A stretch of 64,000 nt of DNA from Sceloporus undulatus. Taxonomy: Eukaryota > Chordata > Lepidosauria > Squamata > Phrynosomatidae. A program made the position numbers and the translations under genes. Positions 32,605-46,200 of this stretch are shown here, in pieces. The notes under the pieces were generated by a model. The model saw only the letters and a program-made list of their open reading frames with translations. It was not told where the DNA came from and made no database searches. The DNA lies in assembly GCF_019175285.1 (NCBI RefSeq), contig NC_056527.1, positions 121,833,310 through 121,897,309 of the forward strand. Reading direction: 5' to 3'. Each line of letters starts with the position of its first letter. The first letter of the stretch is position 1.

Positions 32605-35599
32605 TTAGTGAATTTCAGCACTCTTTTCTGATTTTGTCATCCTCCTTCCTGTTGTGGTTTTTCAAGAAATGAAATAATAATCTCTTTGCTGGCTGTTCTC
32701 AGCTAAGCTGTTGTGTCAGCCCTTCGCCAGAACAGCTCTTTCCGAACAACAAACTCCCTCTTACATAGAAGTGTAGCTGGGTTGTGTTTTTTGTTTTTTT
32801 TTTTTTTAAAAAAAAAGCATGATCTTCCCCAAGAAATATTTTCCCCCCCCCCCCCCCCAAATTTTCCTTCAACCCCCAAATATCTAGCATTGCAGAGAGC
32901 GAGACATGGGACACCTAAAACCCTGGAATTCCCTGCCTTTGTGCCTTCCTTGGTCACTTTGTGTGCATCTTGTGCACTTTGAAGTTGTTTCCGACTTATG
33001 GCCACCCTATCATGGGGTTTTCTTGGGAAGATTTGTCCAGAGGAGGTGTGCCATGGCCTTCCCCTGAGGCTGAGAGAGTGTGACTTGCCCAGGGTCACCC
33101 AGGGAGTTTCATGGCCCAGCAGGAATCAAACTCTGGTCTCCAGAGTCATAGTCCAATGACAAGCTGGCTCTCTTTTGCCTACCTTCTCCTTAAACTCTTG
33201 TTTCCAAATTCTCATCTGAAGTTTTAAGTCACTGCAGTGCTGTAAACCTCTTCTTTGGGGGCAACGTCCCCATGATTTGCCCTATAACCAGATCCCCTCT
33301 GGGTCCCAGAAAAGAGTCACTGGTTGTTCCCCTGCACCGTCCCACATGCCTCTTTCTGCTCCCAAATCCCCCAAAGATGTGATGCCGAATAAAATGTGTT
33401 TTTGTGGTTGTGTAGCTACACATAGCTCTGCTTCCATTGTAGGCTCTCATTTCCTGAAAGTGGCTTGCTCCACATTCTTTGAAGATGCTAACAGCTTTTT
33501 GCTGCTTCCTCATGACTCAAGGAATATTTTAGGAGGCTGTTGACCTTTCTCACTCTTTCTCTTTCCACACACACAGCAAAGAACCATTTTTATGAATAGC
33601 TTATCTGCCCGGATAAATGGGCCACGTGGTGTCCGTGTTGTGTTGTTCTCTTGTGCTTTCTTTCTCAGCTCCTATCAGCAGGTGTGGGAAGGAGTATTAA
33701 GTGCGGGAAATGCTCAATGGTGTGTATGTGTGTGTATGTGCGCACATGGCTGTGTAATACAACCTCATGCTGTCATTTTTGGCCAAGTTGCAGCTGAGCA
33801 GGAGCCAGGGAATTCTGAAAGGCCAGCAGGGCCCTGGTCTTCTCATTGAGAATGGGCTTCGGTGGAGATTGGGAAGCAGAGGCGGATGTTGTTTAAAGGA
33901 AATTGTATTGATTTTATTCAACAGTTTCTAATAAATGGGTCCTAGAGAAACCCAAACTCTCCCTAGAAGCCAAGATGACTCAGTTGGTCTCCTAGCACTT
34001 TAGTAAAACCATTAGACCACATTGGCTCTCACTGCAAAATAATGTACAGTGTACAACAATGTTGGCTTCTCAAAGGAAGCCATAGGTTCCCATCATATGT
34101 TCCCATCATAACTCAATGTATAGTAATGTTGGCTTCTCATAGCAAGCCATAGGTTCCCATAATAGGTTCCCATCATATCCCAATGTATAAAAATGTTGAC
34201 TTACTCATTGGAAGCCATAAGTTTCCACAATAGGTTCTGAACATATTTCAGTGTATAATAATGTTGGCTTCACATAGGAAGCCATAGGTTCCCATAATAG
34301 ATTCCCATCATATCCCACTGTTGGCTTCCCATTGGAAGCCATAGGTTCCCACAATAAGTTGCCATCATATCCTAGTGTATAATAATATTGGCTTCCCATT
34401 GGAAACCATAGGTTTACACAATAGGTTCCCATCATGTCCTACTGTATAATAATGTTGGATTCCCATAGAAAGCCATAAGTTCCCATTACAGGTTCCCATC
34501 ATATCTCAGTGTATAATAATGTTGGCTTCCCATAAGAATGGAGGCTTCACAGCTGTGGACACTCAGGACCAAACTATGCCTTTTGTTGTGGATCCATGGT
34601 TGGATCTCATGATGTTTGTAAAACAAATATGTGAACTAGAGACTCTGGTTGAAAATTGGGGATGCTGAGGAACAAATAGGCTTCCTAGGAAACTGCCTCC
34701 AGAGGTAGATTGGTGCGCCAGTCTCCATAATTTCCCATCTGGCACATGAGCCAACGTTGTGGTACCATTTCCATGGAATATGACGGATTCATTGCTTCAC
34801 TTCCTTGTAATTAATGCATTCTTTGTAAAACGAAACCTGGTTGAAAAGTTGGTAGGCGGCCAGCTGAAGTGGCTTTGTGTATGTGTGTGTGTTTGTGTGT
34901 GTGATGTGAATGTTTTTCTAGAGCATGGCCGATATAAGGAGCATGATGCGCTTGCAGCCCCCTCCGATCCACGTCGCTTAAGTTACAGAACAAACACCAT
35001 ATGACCTCATCCTTTTTTATGCCGCATCTGATTTCTATGATTCACCCAGAAGTTTGGAAACTCATCTGTGGGACTTCTCTTGAACTGTGTGCATGTGTTT
35101 TTGTCTCAAAGGGCTTACTGGCACTGATGATTTTATTTCCCCATTTCATGCCCTGACGTGTTTGCAGGCTTCATGGGGCTTTCTTTTATTTTTCACAAAT
35201 GGCTTTCTGGGGAAGGAGAGTGGCCTTTTTCCCGCTCTAAAGCAGCCCAGATAAAGAGGTCTGAAGTTGCCGTTCTGTGCTGTCCTCTCCGATAGCATAA
35301 GAAGTGCCTTGCGGGATCGGATGGATGGGATTTGTTGTTTCGACCAAAGTCAGATATCGGAGCCTTGAAAAGCCAGAATACTCCAGGATGTTGGGAACCT
35401 TAGTCCCAAAAGTCTGGCTGCCTCTGAGCCAGAGCTTGACATAGCTAGATTTTGGACTACAGTTCCCAACATCCTGGACGATTCTGGCATGAACAGGAGA
35501 GAAATACTGTCTTTCTCATGGCGGAGAGTAATGAAGAAACCTTGCATCCATGGTCACCTTAAGTCAGAAATGACTTGAAGGCACACAACGACAACAACG

Positions 35600-35637
<38 letters not shown>

Positions 35638-37189
35638 TCCACTGTAGTCCCTAAATCTTAGACTCAGTTTTTTGCTTTTCTAGACTGGGTTTGATAACAG
35701 TGTTTTCAGTGTATTCTCTGAAAGCGGGACTCACAATCGCATCTCTAGTGGTGCTTATGGTTGCTTGAATGTGAGACTTTGTTTCCCAGCCTCTAAAATT
35801 GTTGTTGTTTTGTGCCGTCAAGTTGTTTCTGACCTATGGCAACCCTACCATGGGATTTTTCTTGGCAGGATTTGTTCAGAGGGGGTTTGTCATTGCTTTC
35901 CCCTGAGGCTGAGAGAGTGTGACTTGCCCAAAATCTCCCAGTGGGTTTCATGGCTGAGCTGGGATTCGAACCCTAGTCTCCAGAGTTGCAGTCCCAACAC
36001 GCAAACCACTGTGGAGTTTATCACACAGGGGCTGATTTCGGCATTAAAGAGAGATTAAAGTGCATTTAAAGCATCCCGCAAATAAAGCCAAAATGGCGAG
36101 TCATTGCGCGATTGATTATCACACACAATTGTTCAAATAAAGTGATATCGGAAATCCTGAAAGTAAAAAGATGGGCGTTAATGCTTCTTTGTGACCACCT
36201 TAAAGGTGGGTTCTGTGCGACATCGAAGACTCAAATTTCCCAGTTCCCAAAATGGGTTTGCCAGTGATGCTCCCTCTGGTCTGCTTGAACCTGGGACTCT
36301 GTTTCCTCATCTCTAAAATGGGTTCGATAGTATTCCCCGAATCTTGGTTTCCTCTTCTCTAAAACAGGCTTGATTGTTGTGTTTTCAGTACACAACTTTT
36401 TACAAGGGAGCGAAGGAACAGGGCAGTGGGAAGCAGTAGGTCGACCGCAGGGTTTCTTTGGAAAGGTTTAAAACCCGTTGCAGATGGAAGGACAAATAAT
36501 TGGGTTGAGGTCAGCACATTCCGCACTCTTTGCTGGAGTTGCAGAAGGAAGAACAAGGCAAAGGGCTCCCCCTCCGCCATCCATGTGTCAGTTCCCCAAC
36601 TGCGCCTGGAAAACAATTGCTTTCATTGAGGCCAGCAAACTGCCACAGAGAGTCCCACAAGCAGCTGTTTTGAACGATGGGGGCTGCAATGGGGCCGGCG
36701 GATGGATTTAAAAACCCTCCTTTGTAAGAACAGGTGCTTCAAGGGCTCTGCTGGAGATCTGACATGATCCCAACTGCATGGGATATAGGGCTGGGGTTTC
36801 TGGTTTAAGCCCCTCTATAACAACAGCAGGGAGGTTTGGAAGGCAGGTTGTCTCTTTCTTTTCTCACCCCGAAATGTGGCACTTTGCTAATTCAGATGAA
36901 ACAGCGCACTCCATAAAACAGATGTTGGCAGTTTTGGGGAGGGAAGTTGGATCCAATTTTCTGCCTCGGGGGGCTGCAAAGAGGACTAAGACAGTCAGAA
37001 AATAGGAAAATGCAGCTGGATGTCCACTACTTGTTTGGAAAAGCTTTCTTTTTTAATGTTGTGCAATTGGGGAGGGAAACAGATGCTCAGGGGCCTATTA
37101 AAAAGGCAACTTGCTTCTGTTGTAGATTTCCAGAAGATGTGTGTGTTTCTGCGGCCACAAAACAGCTTTGACTGCCACACATGGCCCAG

Positions 37190-37226
<37 letters not shown>

Positions 37227-40200
37227 GTACCTTCATGTCATCTCAGAATTATGGTGAAATGTTTTGGATTTTGGGCAAGCCCCATAGGCCTAATGAGATA
37301 TTTTAGAGCTGGAGCCCAAATCTAAACACACAATTCATTACGTTTCATATACCCCTTACACACATAGCCTGCAGGTGGTTTTATACACAATATTTTTAAT
37401 AGGTTTGTGCATGAAACTAAGAAGTTTGTGCACGAAACAAAATTTGTGTATATCAAACCATGAGAATGCATCTCAGCCACCCATGAAAATTGTGTTTTGG
37501 GAGCATTTTGGATAAGGGAGACTCAAGCAATACAACCAAATAGTTGGAACGCTATTAATAAATAATCGTTTTGGACCATTGGAAAGAGAGGTAACAGATT
37601 GTCCCAGATCTTCTTTATCAATATTATCCAGCACCATTGGGCACTTTCCCCTTCTCCCTTCTGTTGTTGTTGTGTGCCTTCAAGTTGTTTCTGACTTATG
37701 GCGACACTAAGGCAAACCTATTACTGGGTTTTCTTGCCAAGGTTTGTCCAGAGGAGGTTTGCCATGGCCATCCCCTGAGGCTGAGAAAGTGTGACTTGCC
37801 CAGGGTCAACCTGTGGGTTTCATGGCGGAGCTGGGCATTGAACCTTCTCCCCTGACAAAAGAAAACCAAGCCACCCAGGATACTGGGAGTTGCAGTCCAA
37901 GCAATAACTTTCTGGAATGAAGGCAAACGTGGGATGAGTCAGTCTGTGCATCTCTTCTTTCCCACATAACCACTCTCTCTCCAGTTCTGTTTCCAATTTA
38001 ATACATTTGGGATGTGCAGCTCCCCTTCCTCTCCCCCCCAAATTCTCAAAGCATCACCTATTAAGTGGAAGAAGGGTCTATCTTTCCTCCTTGAATTCTT
38101 CCATAAGCCTTGGGAAAAAGGGCAAGGAGTGTCTTTCTCTCCTCTTTTCCTCCTCTCTCCCTCTCCAAACCCTCCTCTTTTGTTTCCCAAAGTTGTCATC
38201 ATGTCCAGTAATCCTCTCAGAAGCTGGACTTGTTTTGGCTGCCGTGTGAGCCATGATCTCATGCGCGGAGAACATTAAACCGGGAACTTTCCCCCCACCT
38301 CCCTGCCTTCCTCGACTTATTATTATTTTTCGAATTCTCTCTCTCCAGCCCGGCTGCCTCTTTTGTACAGTTGTGCGAGCGTTTTGTATAAATCCACTGA
38401 CCCTGCAGTGTTTATGGGGAGGAGAAAGGGATGACATACATGCTTATGTTAGCGAACATGAGCTGGAAGTAGATGTGGGGGCAGAGATGGCTGGGAACAG
38501 TTCAACCCTTGGCTTGCTTGCTTTTTTGCTGGGGAGAGCAAAGAGGCTGACTGTTTTTCCTTCTAGTCATGGAGCAAAAGCCATCCAGCTTTTGGGCCAA
38601 TCCACCTGGCTTCTCCGTCGCTTTTTTGCCCGGCGTGCATTAAACATAATAAAAAAGTTGATTTAAAGAGTCTGTTGCCCAAGTTGGTGCAAAAATGAAG
38701 CTGCATTTGTGAGTGTTTAGTTACCTGTTTTTGCCGTTTTTGCAAACTGTAACAAATGTGGAATTGATCCCATGGAGGCGAAAGAGGTGGCAGGTCGAAC
38801 GGTGTATGAACTGCATGTTTATCCCACCCTCTCCGTCGTTTCGCAGATGGAAACCAAGCAACGTCGTAGCCAAGCAACATCAGAATGGGGCCAAGATGGT
38901 ATAATTTATAAAGGATGAAGAACAGACAAACTAGGAGGCGATGCAGCAGTTTGCTTTTGCCTGAGCCTAATGGGAAGGGGAAGATTTTGCCCCCTTTTCT
39001 CTTCTCGCCCAGCTGTTATCCAAAAGGATTTTCTAGCACCTTGGAGACTAATCCAGAGAAAGGAGTTGGCAGCCTAAGCTTTTGTAGACTTAAGTCTACT
39101 TCTACATCTTCAGTCTACGAACACTCATGCCGCCAACTTCTTTCCTTCTCTCAGATCTACAAAACAGTGATGCCTTTATTGGCACAACCAACCAAATGCA
39201 CAAAATGCCTTCCGAAGCGCCATTCACCTTTTAACACCTTTGCTTGATGAAGAAGCCAGTGGAGCTTCCAAAGCTTGCATCATGTAATTTGTGCATTTTG
39301 GTTGGTCTAATACAGGTATTTCTGTTTTGTGGATTTTGGATATTATTATACTTTGCTATATGGCCAACGCAGCTACCCCGGATATGTTTTAGTCTCAAAG
39401 GTGCTCCAAGATCCCTTGTCATACTGATATTGCAGAGTAACTGGGATGCTGTGGAATTCTGGGATTTGTAGTTTTGTGAGATATTTAGAGGTCATAGAGG
39501 TCTGGTGCCACAACAAACTACAAATCCCAAGATCCCATTGGATAGAGCCATGGCAGTTTGAGCAGTGTCAAACTGCATTCTTTCTGCAGTGCAGATGCAA
39601 CCGTAGTGAATCTGCTTCTTTAGATGCAGTTGATGAATATTGCTGAGTATTTGTGCAAGTGGTGCTATTTCAGTTTGATTTGACAACTGGTATTTGATAA
39701 CCGACATTCAGTGGTGCATTTGGCTGTTGTTGTGCAACAGTATTTGACTAACAGCATTCAGTGAGATTTAGTTCTTGACAGTTGACAGTTATCGGCTGAG
39801 ACTTTCATATCTGCCACCTGCCAACTAAAATGAAGCTAAAGCAAACTTGTACTTGGGAGGTAAAAACTGACATTCAGTCTAAGTTTCATGTTCATTTCTC
39901 TTTCAAAATGGGCCTGGCGCATAAGGAAATTTTGGTGAATTTCAGGTTCCTGGAGCATATTCATTTCAGTAGCCCTGATTCGTTTGCAATGGTGCACCAG
40001 GCCCCCCTTTGCTCACCTCTTATGCAAACTCCCTGGGAGCAACGTACAGAGCGATTATACAAAACTACAAATCAAATTACAGAGTTATTAGGACTGCCAC
40101 TTCAGGATCTAGGAAAGCTTCCAGACCAAAACTTGAAACCTAGAGATGGTCCCAGGTGAGACCTGTAAGAGTTTTGCATTAACCACCAACCACAGTCCCT

Positions 40201-43200
40201 TGTAGTTTGGGATTCAAGTGCACACACAAAGAAGGAGAGAGAGAGAGAGAGAAATAATTCCTGTGTGGAAATTAAGAAATCTTGCATGACGGGATAATAC
40301 CAGATTAGGGTGAAATGAGCAGATTATTCCTTTGCATTTACTTAAGGAAATGGAACGAGTAATGTTTATGAAGATAGATGCAAAGAGAGTAGAAGGTGAG
40401 CCCTGGCACCCCAACAACTGGGAAGGAAGGCAAAAAACAATTTAGTAAATGCAAAGAAATCCCACCTCCACAATCTTTGAAAGATGCAACAATATATGAA
40501 TTATTCCTTGCAAACTGTAGCAAGCCGCTGCTTTCTTAGCGGAAGTGGAGATTTGCACCCAGTCCTTTCCTCTCCTGCAGGTAAGCCCCCAAAACTGCAG
40601 AATCTGTATCCTTGTCTCCTGTCTGGAAATGACCCATATAAACTGGAGACTTAGGGCCAAACCCAGAAATCTGGCAACCCTAAAGGCCAGGGGTAGTGTC
40701 CCAGGTCCAATGGGCGTTATCCCCCAGTTGTGTACCTATAGGTCAAAGCAGGTGGGATATTATTCCTTGGTTTCCAGGATCAAGCTTTCTGAGTGCCATT
40801 GCTACTTGCAAGCTGGGCTTCACTCTGGTTTTGACGTTGTCCCAGACCTCTGTCAAGTCCGCAAGAGAGGAGACACACACTTCCAAAGGCAGAAAGGGAA
40901 CATTTCACCTGGGGACTGTCTTCGGAGGGTTTGATTGAAGGAGCTGGTTGAGCAACGTCTAGGAGGGAAGGATGTGGTTCTGGGGATGAGATTCACACCG
41001 TTCAGGAAACCACCTTGAAACCGAAAGGGGAAATGGGGCAGCTTGGCCCATTTTGCCCGTGCAAAAATAACGTCTGCAAACAGGAAACGGTGAGCCGAAG
41101 ACGTCAATGGAGGAGGCATCTCTTCTAGGAAAGCCAGCCTTGCTGCTGATGTGGTTGCGTTCTCTCCTTCTAAAGGCCTGGCAGAAATGTCTTGCTCTGA
41201 ATGGTGTGCATTTTTCTCGTCACACTTATGAGCAAAGGAGTAGGGCATGGGCATAGATGAAACATGGCACAGACATCGACTGTACCTCAGGAGGCTGGTC
41301 TTGGCAGTGCCAGTGGGTCAGGAGGGTTGAAGAAGAGCATTGGCTATCGTAGCATCAGGACCAGCAGAAATGTTGTTGCATCAAAGGCTAGATCTCAAAG
41401 GTACCTTCAGATGGTTTTTTGTGGTTTTTTCAGGCTATGTGATTGTGTTTTGGAATAGTTTATCTCTGACATTTCACCAGGAACTGTGGCTGGCATTGTC
41501 AGAGAATGCTGACATGGAAGTGAATGGGGTATATAATCACTTCCATGCCACCATTCTCTGAAGATGCCAGCCACAGATGCTGAGGAAACGTCAGGAATAA
41601 ACTCTTCTGGAACATGGCCACAGAGTCCGAAAAACCCACAGAAATCTATGGATGCCAGCCATGAAAGCCTTCGACTTCACAATGAGGGCATTGCTTTCCC
41701 CATATAAGAATTCTGCCCTCCCCATGGAATATTCCTTCAGTCCTGAGATTGAGAGGATGGAGGACCCATAGCAGTACCACATGTGAAAAGGACCTTCGGG
41801 TTATTGTTGCTCATAAGTTGAACATGGGCCAGCAGTGTGGTCCTATCTCCAAGACATAGGATACCTCATTATGTATGTGCATATGTATGAGTGTGTGTGT
41901 GTATAATACAGCTATTTCAGAATCAAAAATCAAAATCCAAAAGACCTCATGTCCCAAGCATATCAGATAAAGCAAACTTAACTTGTTGTGTACATTTTGG
42001 TACACATTTTCTCCCATTTTGGTACCTTCTTTTCTCCAGGCTAAACATACCCTGGCTTTCCAGTGAATTCAACGCTCAAAGCACTGTGCCACGTTGGCTC
42101 TGGTGCCACCCTGTGCCAAGTCTGTATTCCTCAATAACTTTCCTTTCTCTTCCATCCGTCTTAAATGCAGCACCCAGCTTTAAAGGCAAGCGGAAAAAGA
42201 GGATTGTTCCCATGGCTGAGGAAGAGCCCCAGCAATCCTTGGAGATGGAATCCGGAGAAGAAGCGGCGGAGGGAAGTCCTGATGCCAAGGAGCAACAGAG
42301 TATTCCAGAGAAGCTGGAAGATGTGGTGAGTGAAGGAATGGCCACAGGTGATGGCAAACACATGATGGAAAGAAAGAAAGAGTGGGATCTTAAGCTATAG
42401 GTCAGGGGTGTAGGGGGGCATTTTTCGCCCTGGACCACCTCCGGTGGGTCACACCAACACTTCTGGTTTCACCCAAGGTGATGTCAAGCCACTTCTGGTC
42501 TCATTTTCAGCCAATTTTGTTGGTCTTTGAGGGTATCTGGGGTTCTTAGGGTGGTTGTAGGGTCTAAACTGTGTATCCATTTTGAGCATTTTGATGATGG
42601 GGGAAAGAAATCAAGCAAGAATTTTAAAAATGGGAAGTCTGGGGACTGTTGTTTTTGTGTGCCTTCAAGTCGTTTCCAACTTATGGCGACCCTAAAGCAA
42701 CCCTATCATGGGGTTTTCTTGGCTAGGTTCATTCAGAGGAGGTTTCCATTGTCCTCCTCTGAGGCTGAGAGAGTGTGACTTGCCCAAAGTCACCCCAATG
42801 GGTTTATATGGCCGAGTCGGGATACAGACTCTGGTGACCGGAGTCCTAGTCCGATGTTCAAATCCCCCCAAAATCCAATATCCAAAACACTTCTGTCTCA
42901 AGCATAAGGAAGAGTCATTCTGTATTTTTGTTTGGACTTTTAGAAAATAGCAGCAGTGCCACTCGTCTCGAGATACTTGGGGAAACATGGTCAGCCCTAG
43001 TGTTATAGATGGGAAAACATTGGCCCAGGAGGTGTTGCGTGGAAGCGGAGAAAGGCTGGCACTAGGACCCCTAGGAGGTCCATCACAAATCTGCCCCACA
43101 GGATAATCCCACAAAGCACGCCTGGAATTTGGGTTTTTGGAGTGGCCGGTTTCCTGACTTGCAAAGGATGCATTTTTCTATTTCTGCCCCCACAAACATT

Positions 43201-46200
43201 ATACTCCTCCCTGCCTTTCATCCCAATTCTGCTGCCGTGGAAGAGAATATGGAAATGAATCCAAACAAGAGCCGAAGCCAGGCCATCCCTCATTTGTTGG
43301 AGGCCACTGGGGTGGAATATTGGCCCCGTGAATTCATGAAGAGCAGGCTAAAGTTGCCCCAGTAGTCCTGGCTTCATTCAAATTGCAGTTTGCAAATTAA
43401 AATTCGGGGAGGCATGTTCCCTTTCCTTGCTTGCTCCTTTTGCTTTCTTGGCATAACCTGGCTCAGTATTAGAGCTGCAGGGATGCAATCTGTGGCTGAA
43501 CCTAACCAAAAGCTCCTAAACATGATTCATCTTCTGGTTTGTTCTCCTATGATTATCAGCTTGAGAACAATTTGGAAACTTTAATCTGAATATTGGTTGA
43601 GGATCCTGGTTTCTTCCAAACCTGTTCACCATGATCTTGTGACTTGTTTAAGACATGGTTCTTGTTTTGAGAAGCTGGAAAACCAACTTTGGAACAAGCC
43701 AGGATCTTAAGCAAACCATGGCTTGAGATTCTGGCTTGTTCCAAGGTTGGCAACCATTGTTCTCCTGTTGGAGGCGATGGGAGGTGATGCTTTAATGAGA
43801 AAATACCTTGTTTAATGGTGGCTTGCGTGGACGGTGGTATAAAAGGGTGTGCAGGGTTGGTGAAATACTTATCCACTGTTCAGTTTGTTAAGATGAGAGA
43901 TGACCATCCAAATTGCCAGCTGTGTCGGGAAAACCTTGCACCGTTGGAGGTTTGTGATGTCACTCTTGTTGTAAAACCTGTCTTAGTAGCAAGTAGTGGA
44001 CTTATTATTATGATTATTATTGTCTATGGGGGAAGAGTGAAGTCAGAAATGGAGGACAACTGTCAAAATTTCCAAAGCAGGGGTATCAGCACCAGAAAAA
44101 AGAAACCGAAAATGCAAGCACTGTGTTGTTGAGAAGAAAAAACCTGTCTGAACTTCTGAAATGAGGTCACGGTTGTTGAGAAATCACTCTCACTCCTGAG
44201 AAACAGGTTACGGGGGGAAGTCCTTTTTCTCTTTCACCCTGCCCCTATTAACCCCAAGAATTGGCGCTCCCTGAACGGTGCAGAATTTGGATTGCTTTGG
44301 AACAAAGCTGAACAGGGCTGAAATGGCTTGAACCCACCTTGAGCCCCAGCCTGGGAGAAAGGGGACATATAGATAAAGTCAATACCGTAAAATCGGTCTG
44401 AGATTCTGAACCCTGTCTCTGACATGGAGGCTGTTGTTGCTATTGTGTGCCTTCAAGTGATTTCTCATGGGGTTTTCTTGGAAAGATTTGCTCAAAGATT
44501 TGCCATTGCCTTCTCTGAGGCTGAGAGAGTGTGACTTGCCCACTTGTGCAAACCATACGTTTCATAGAATCGTAGAATTGGAAGAGACCACAAGGGCCAT
44601 TGCTTTAGGTTCGCCATGAGTCAGAAACGACTTGAAGGCACACAACAGTAAAGTCTAGCTGGGTTCGGATTTACATCCAGGTCTGAATTGCCTTACTGTC
44701 CATACTTTGGGGAAGAGAAAATGTCACCTTACATCTGTGCGACCCTTCTTGATTTTCCTAACCCCGGCTTCTTATCAGATTTTGGGTTTCCTATGGGTCA
44801 CCTTCACTGAGCGGAACACATGCCCATCCTCTTGAGAGGCATAATACCTTGAAAGCATGCACGCTCACCAGCTTTGGCCGCCTTTGCCGGTTCGGATTTA
44901 GCCGCGTTGTTGCACAAGAGAGGGAAATAAATATATAAACGAACAAATATAACCCAGCCCCAGAAATAGCTCCGCAGCTAATATAACACAGCTATCATAA
45001 GTGGAGGGGGGGAAGAAGAAGAACAAGAACAGAAAGGAGCAAGATACGCTGCTGGGAGCAAAACAGCTGCCTTGACCAAAAATAGCAACAAGTTTTATAA
45101 CGCCGGAAAATTTAGAACAAACAAACGTGAAATGATAGATTTTTTCAAAGAAATGAAAGCCGAGAGGGAACACGAGGGAAAGAGGGAGCGAGGGAGGGAG
45201 AGCGAGAATTGGTGCCGCTGTGTTTTCCTGGAAACAGCCTCTTGTGTTCTCACACATCTCCAGCTCTCTGACCAAGTTGGCCTCTCGCCCAGCCCTGAAT
45301 ATAATGCACTCGGCATCTCTCTCCCGCCTCTCTCTCTCTAAGCTGAACAAGCTGGTTACTCTTCGGAGCTAATAAATGGCTTCCAACCACAAAAACAGCG
45401 CTTGACGGGGCTGAACAGCCGCTCTTTCGCGGCTTGGATGGGCAAGTGGGGAGGAAGGGGAAAAGGCATGCCCCCCATAGCTCCAGATCCAGGCAGAGGG
45501 GCATCCTTTCTGTGCAAAGGACCATTTTGGTCCTTTTTTTAACTGTTTGAAACTCAGGCCAGGTGACCCACAAACCCAGCGATTCAAGCCAAGAGTGGTG
45601 GCTTGAGCGTTGGACTGGAGACCAGGGTTCGAATCACTACTCAGCCACCTTGAGGAAGTCACACTTTCTCAGCCTCAGGGGACGGCAAGGGCAAACCTCC
45701 TCTGAACAAATTTTGAACAAACAAACCTCCTCTGTGTTTTTTTGTGGGTTTTTCGGGCTCTGTGGCCATGTTCTAGAAGAGTTTATTCCTGACGCTTCGC
45801 CAGCATCTGTGGCTGGCATCTGCAGAGGATGCTGGCATGGAAGATCTCTTTTGAGCACTTTTGTATGTTTTTTACTGTGTTGTTTTTTTTAAATTTGTAA
45901 GAGGTTTGGTGTCCCAATTTTCAGAGGAAAGCAGGGTATTGGTAACAACAACAACAGCAGCAACAACAACAATTCTTTACCAAGAAACCCCATTAAAGGG
46001 ACTCCTTAGGGTTTGCCGTAAGTCAGAAATGACATGAAGGCACACAACAACCGTCACCGTCAAAGAACTGAAAAGAACCCATGGTTCTAGGCACCATATA
46101 AATATTTCCATAGATTAAGGGATGCTTGCAGACTCTATGTACCTGTTCTCCTTTTCGCTGGAGAGGACAGGCATTGAGCCCAGAACACCTTCAATGTGCA

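Noticed and set aside
34205-34435. Open frame with repeated GNLLWEPMAS motifs
   Set aside because: It is a by-product of the 67-bp minisatellite, whose period is not a multiple of three.
38278-38292. NF-kB-like word GGGAACTTTCC in ARID5A intron 1
   Set aside because: One base longer than the usual site and a single short word in a 12-kb intron; chance occurrence is likely.
44898-45350. 150-codon open frame on the minus strand
   Set aside because: Low-complexity composition (runs of Ser/Leu/Phe and Arg/Glu) and no homology noticed.
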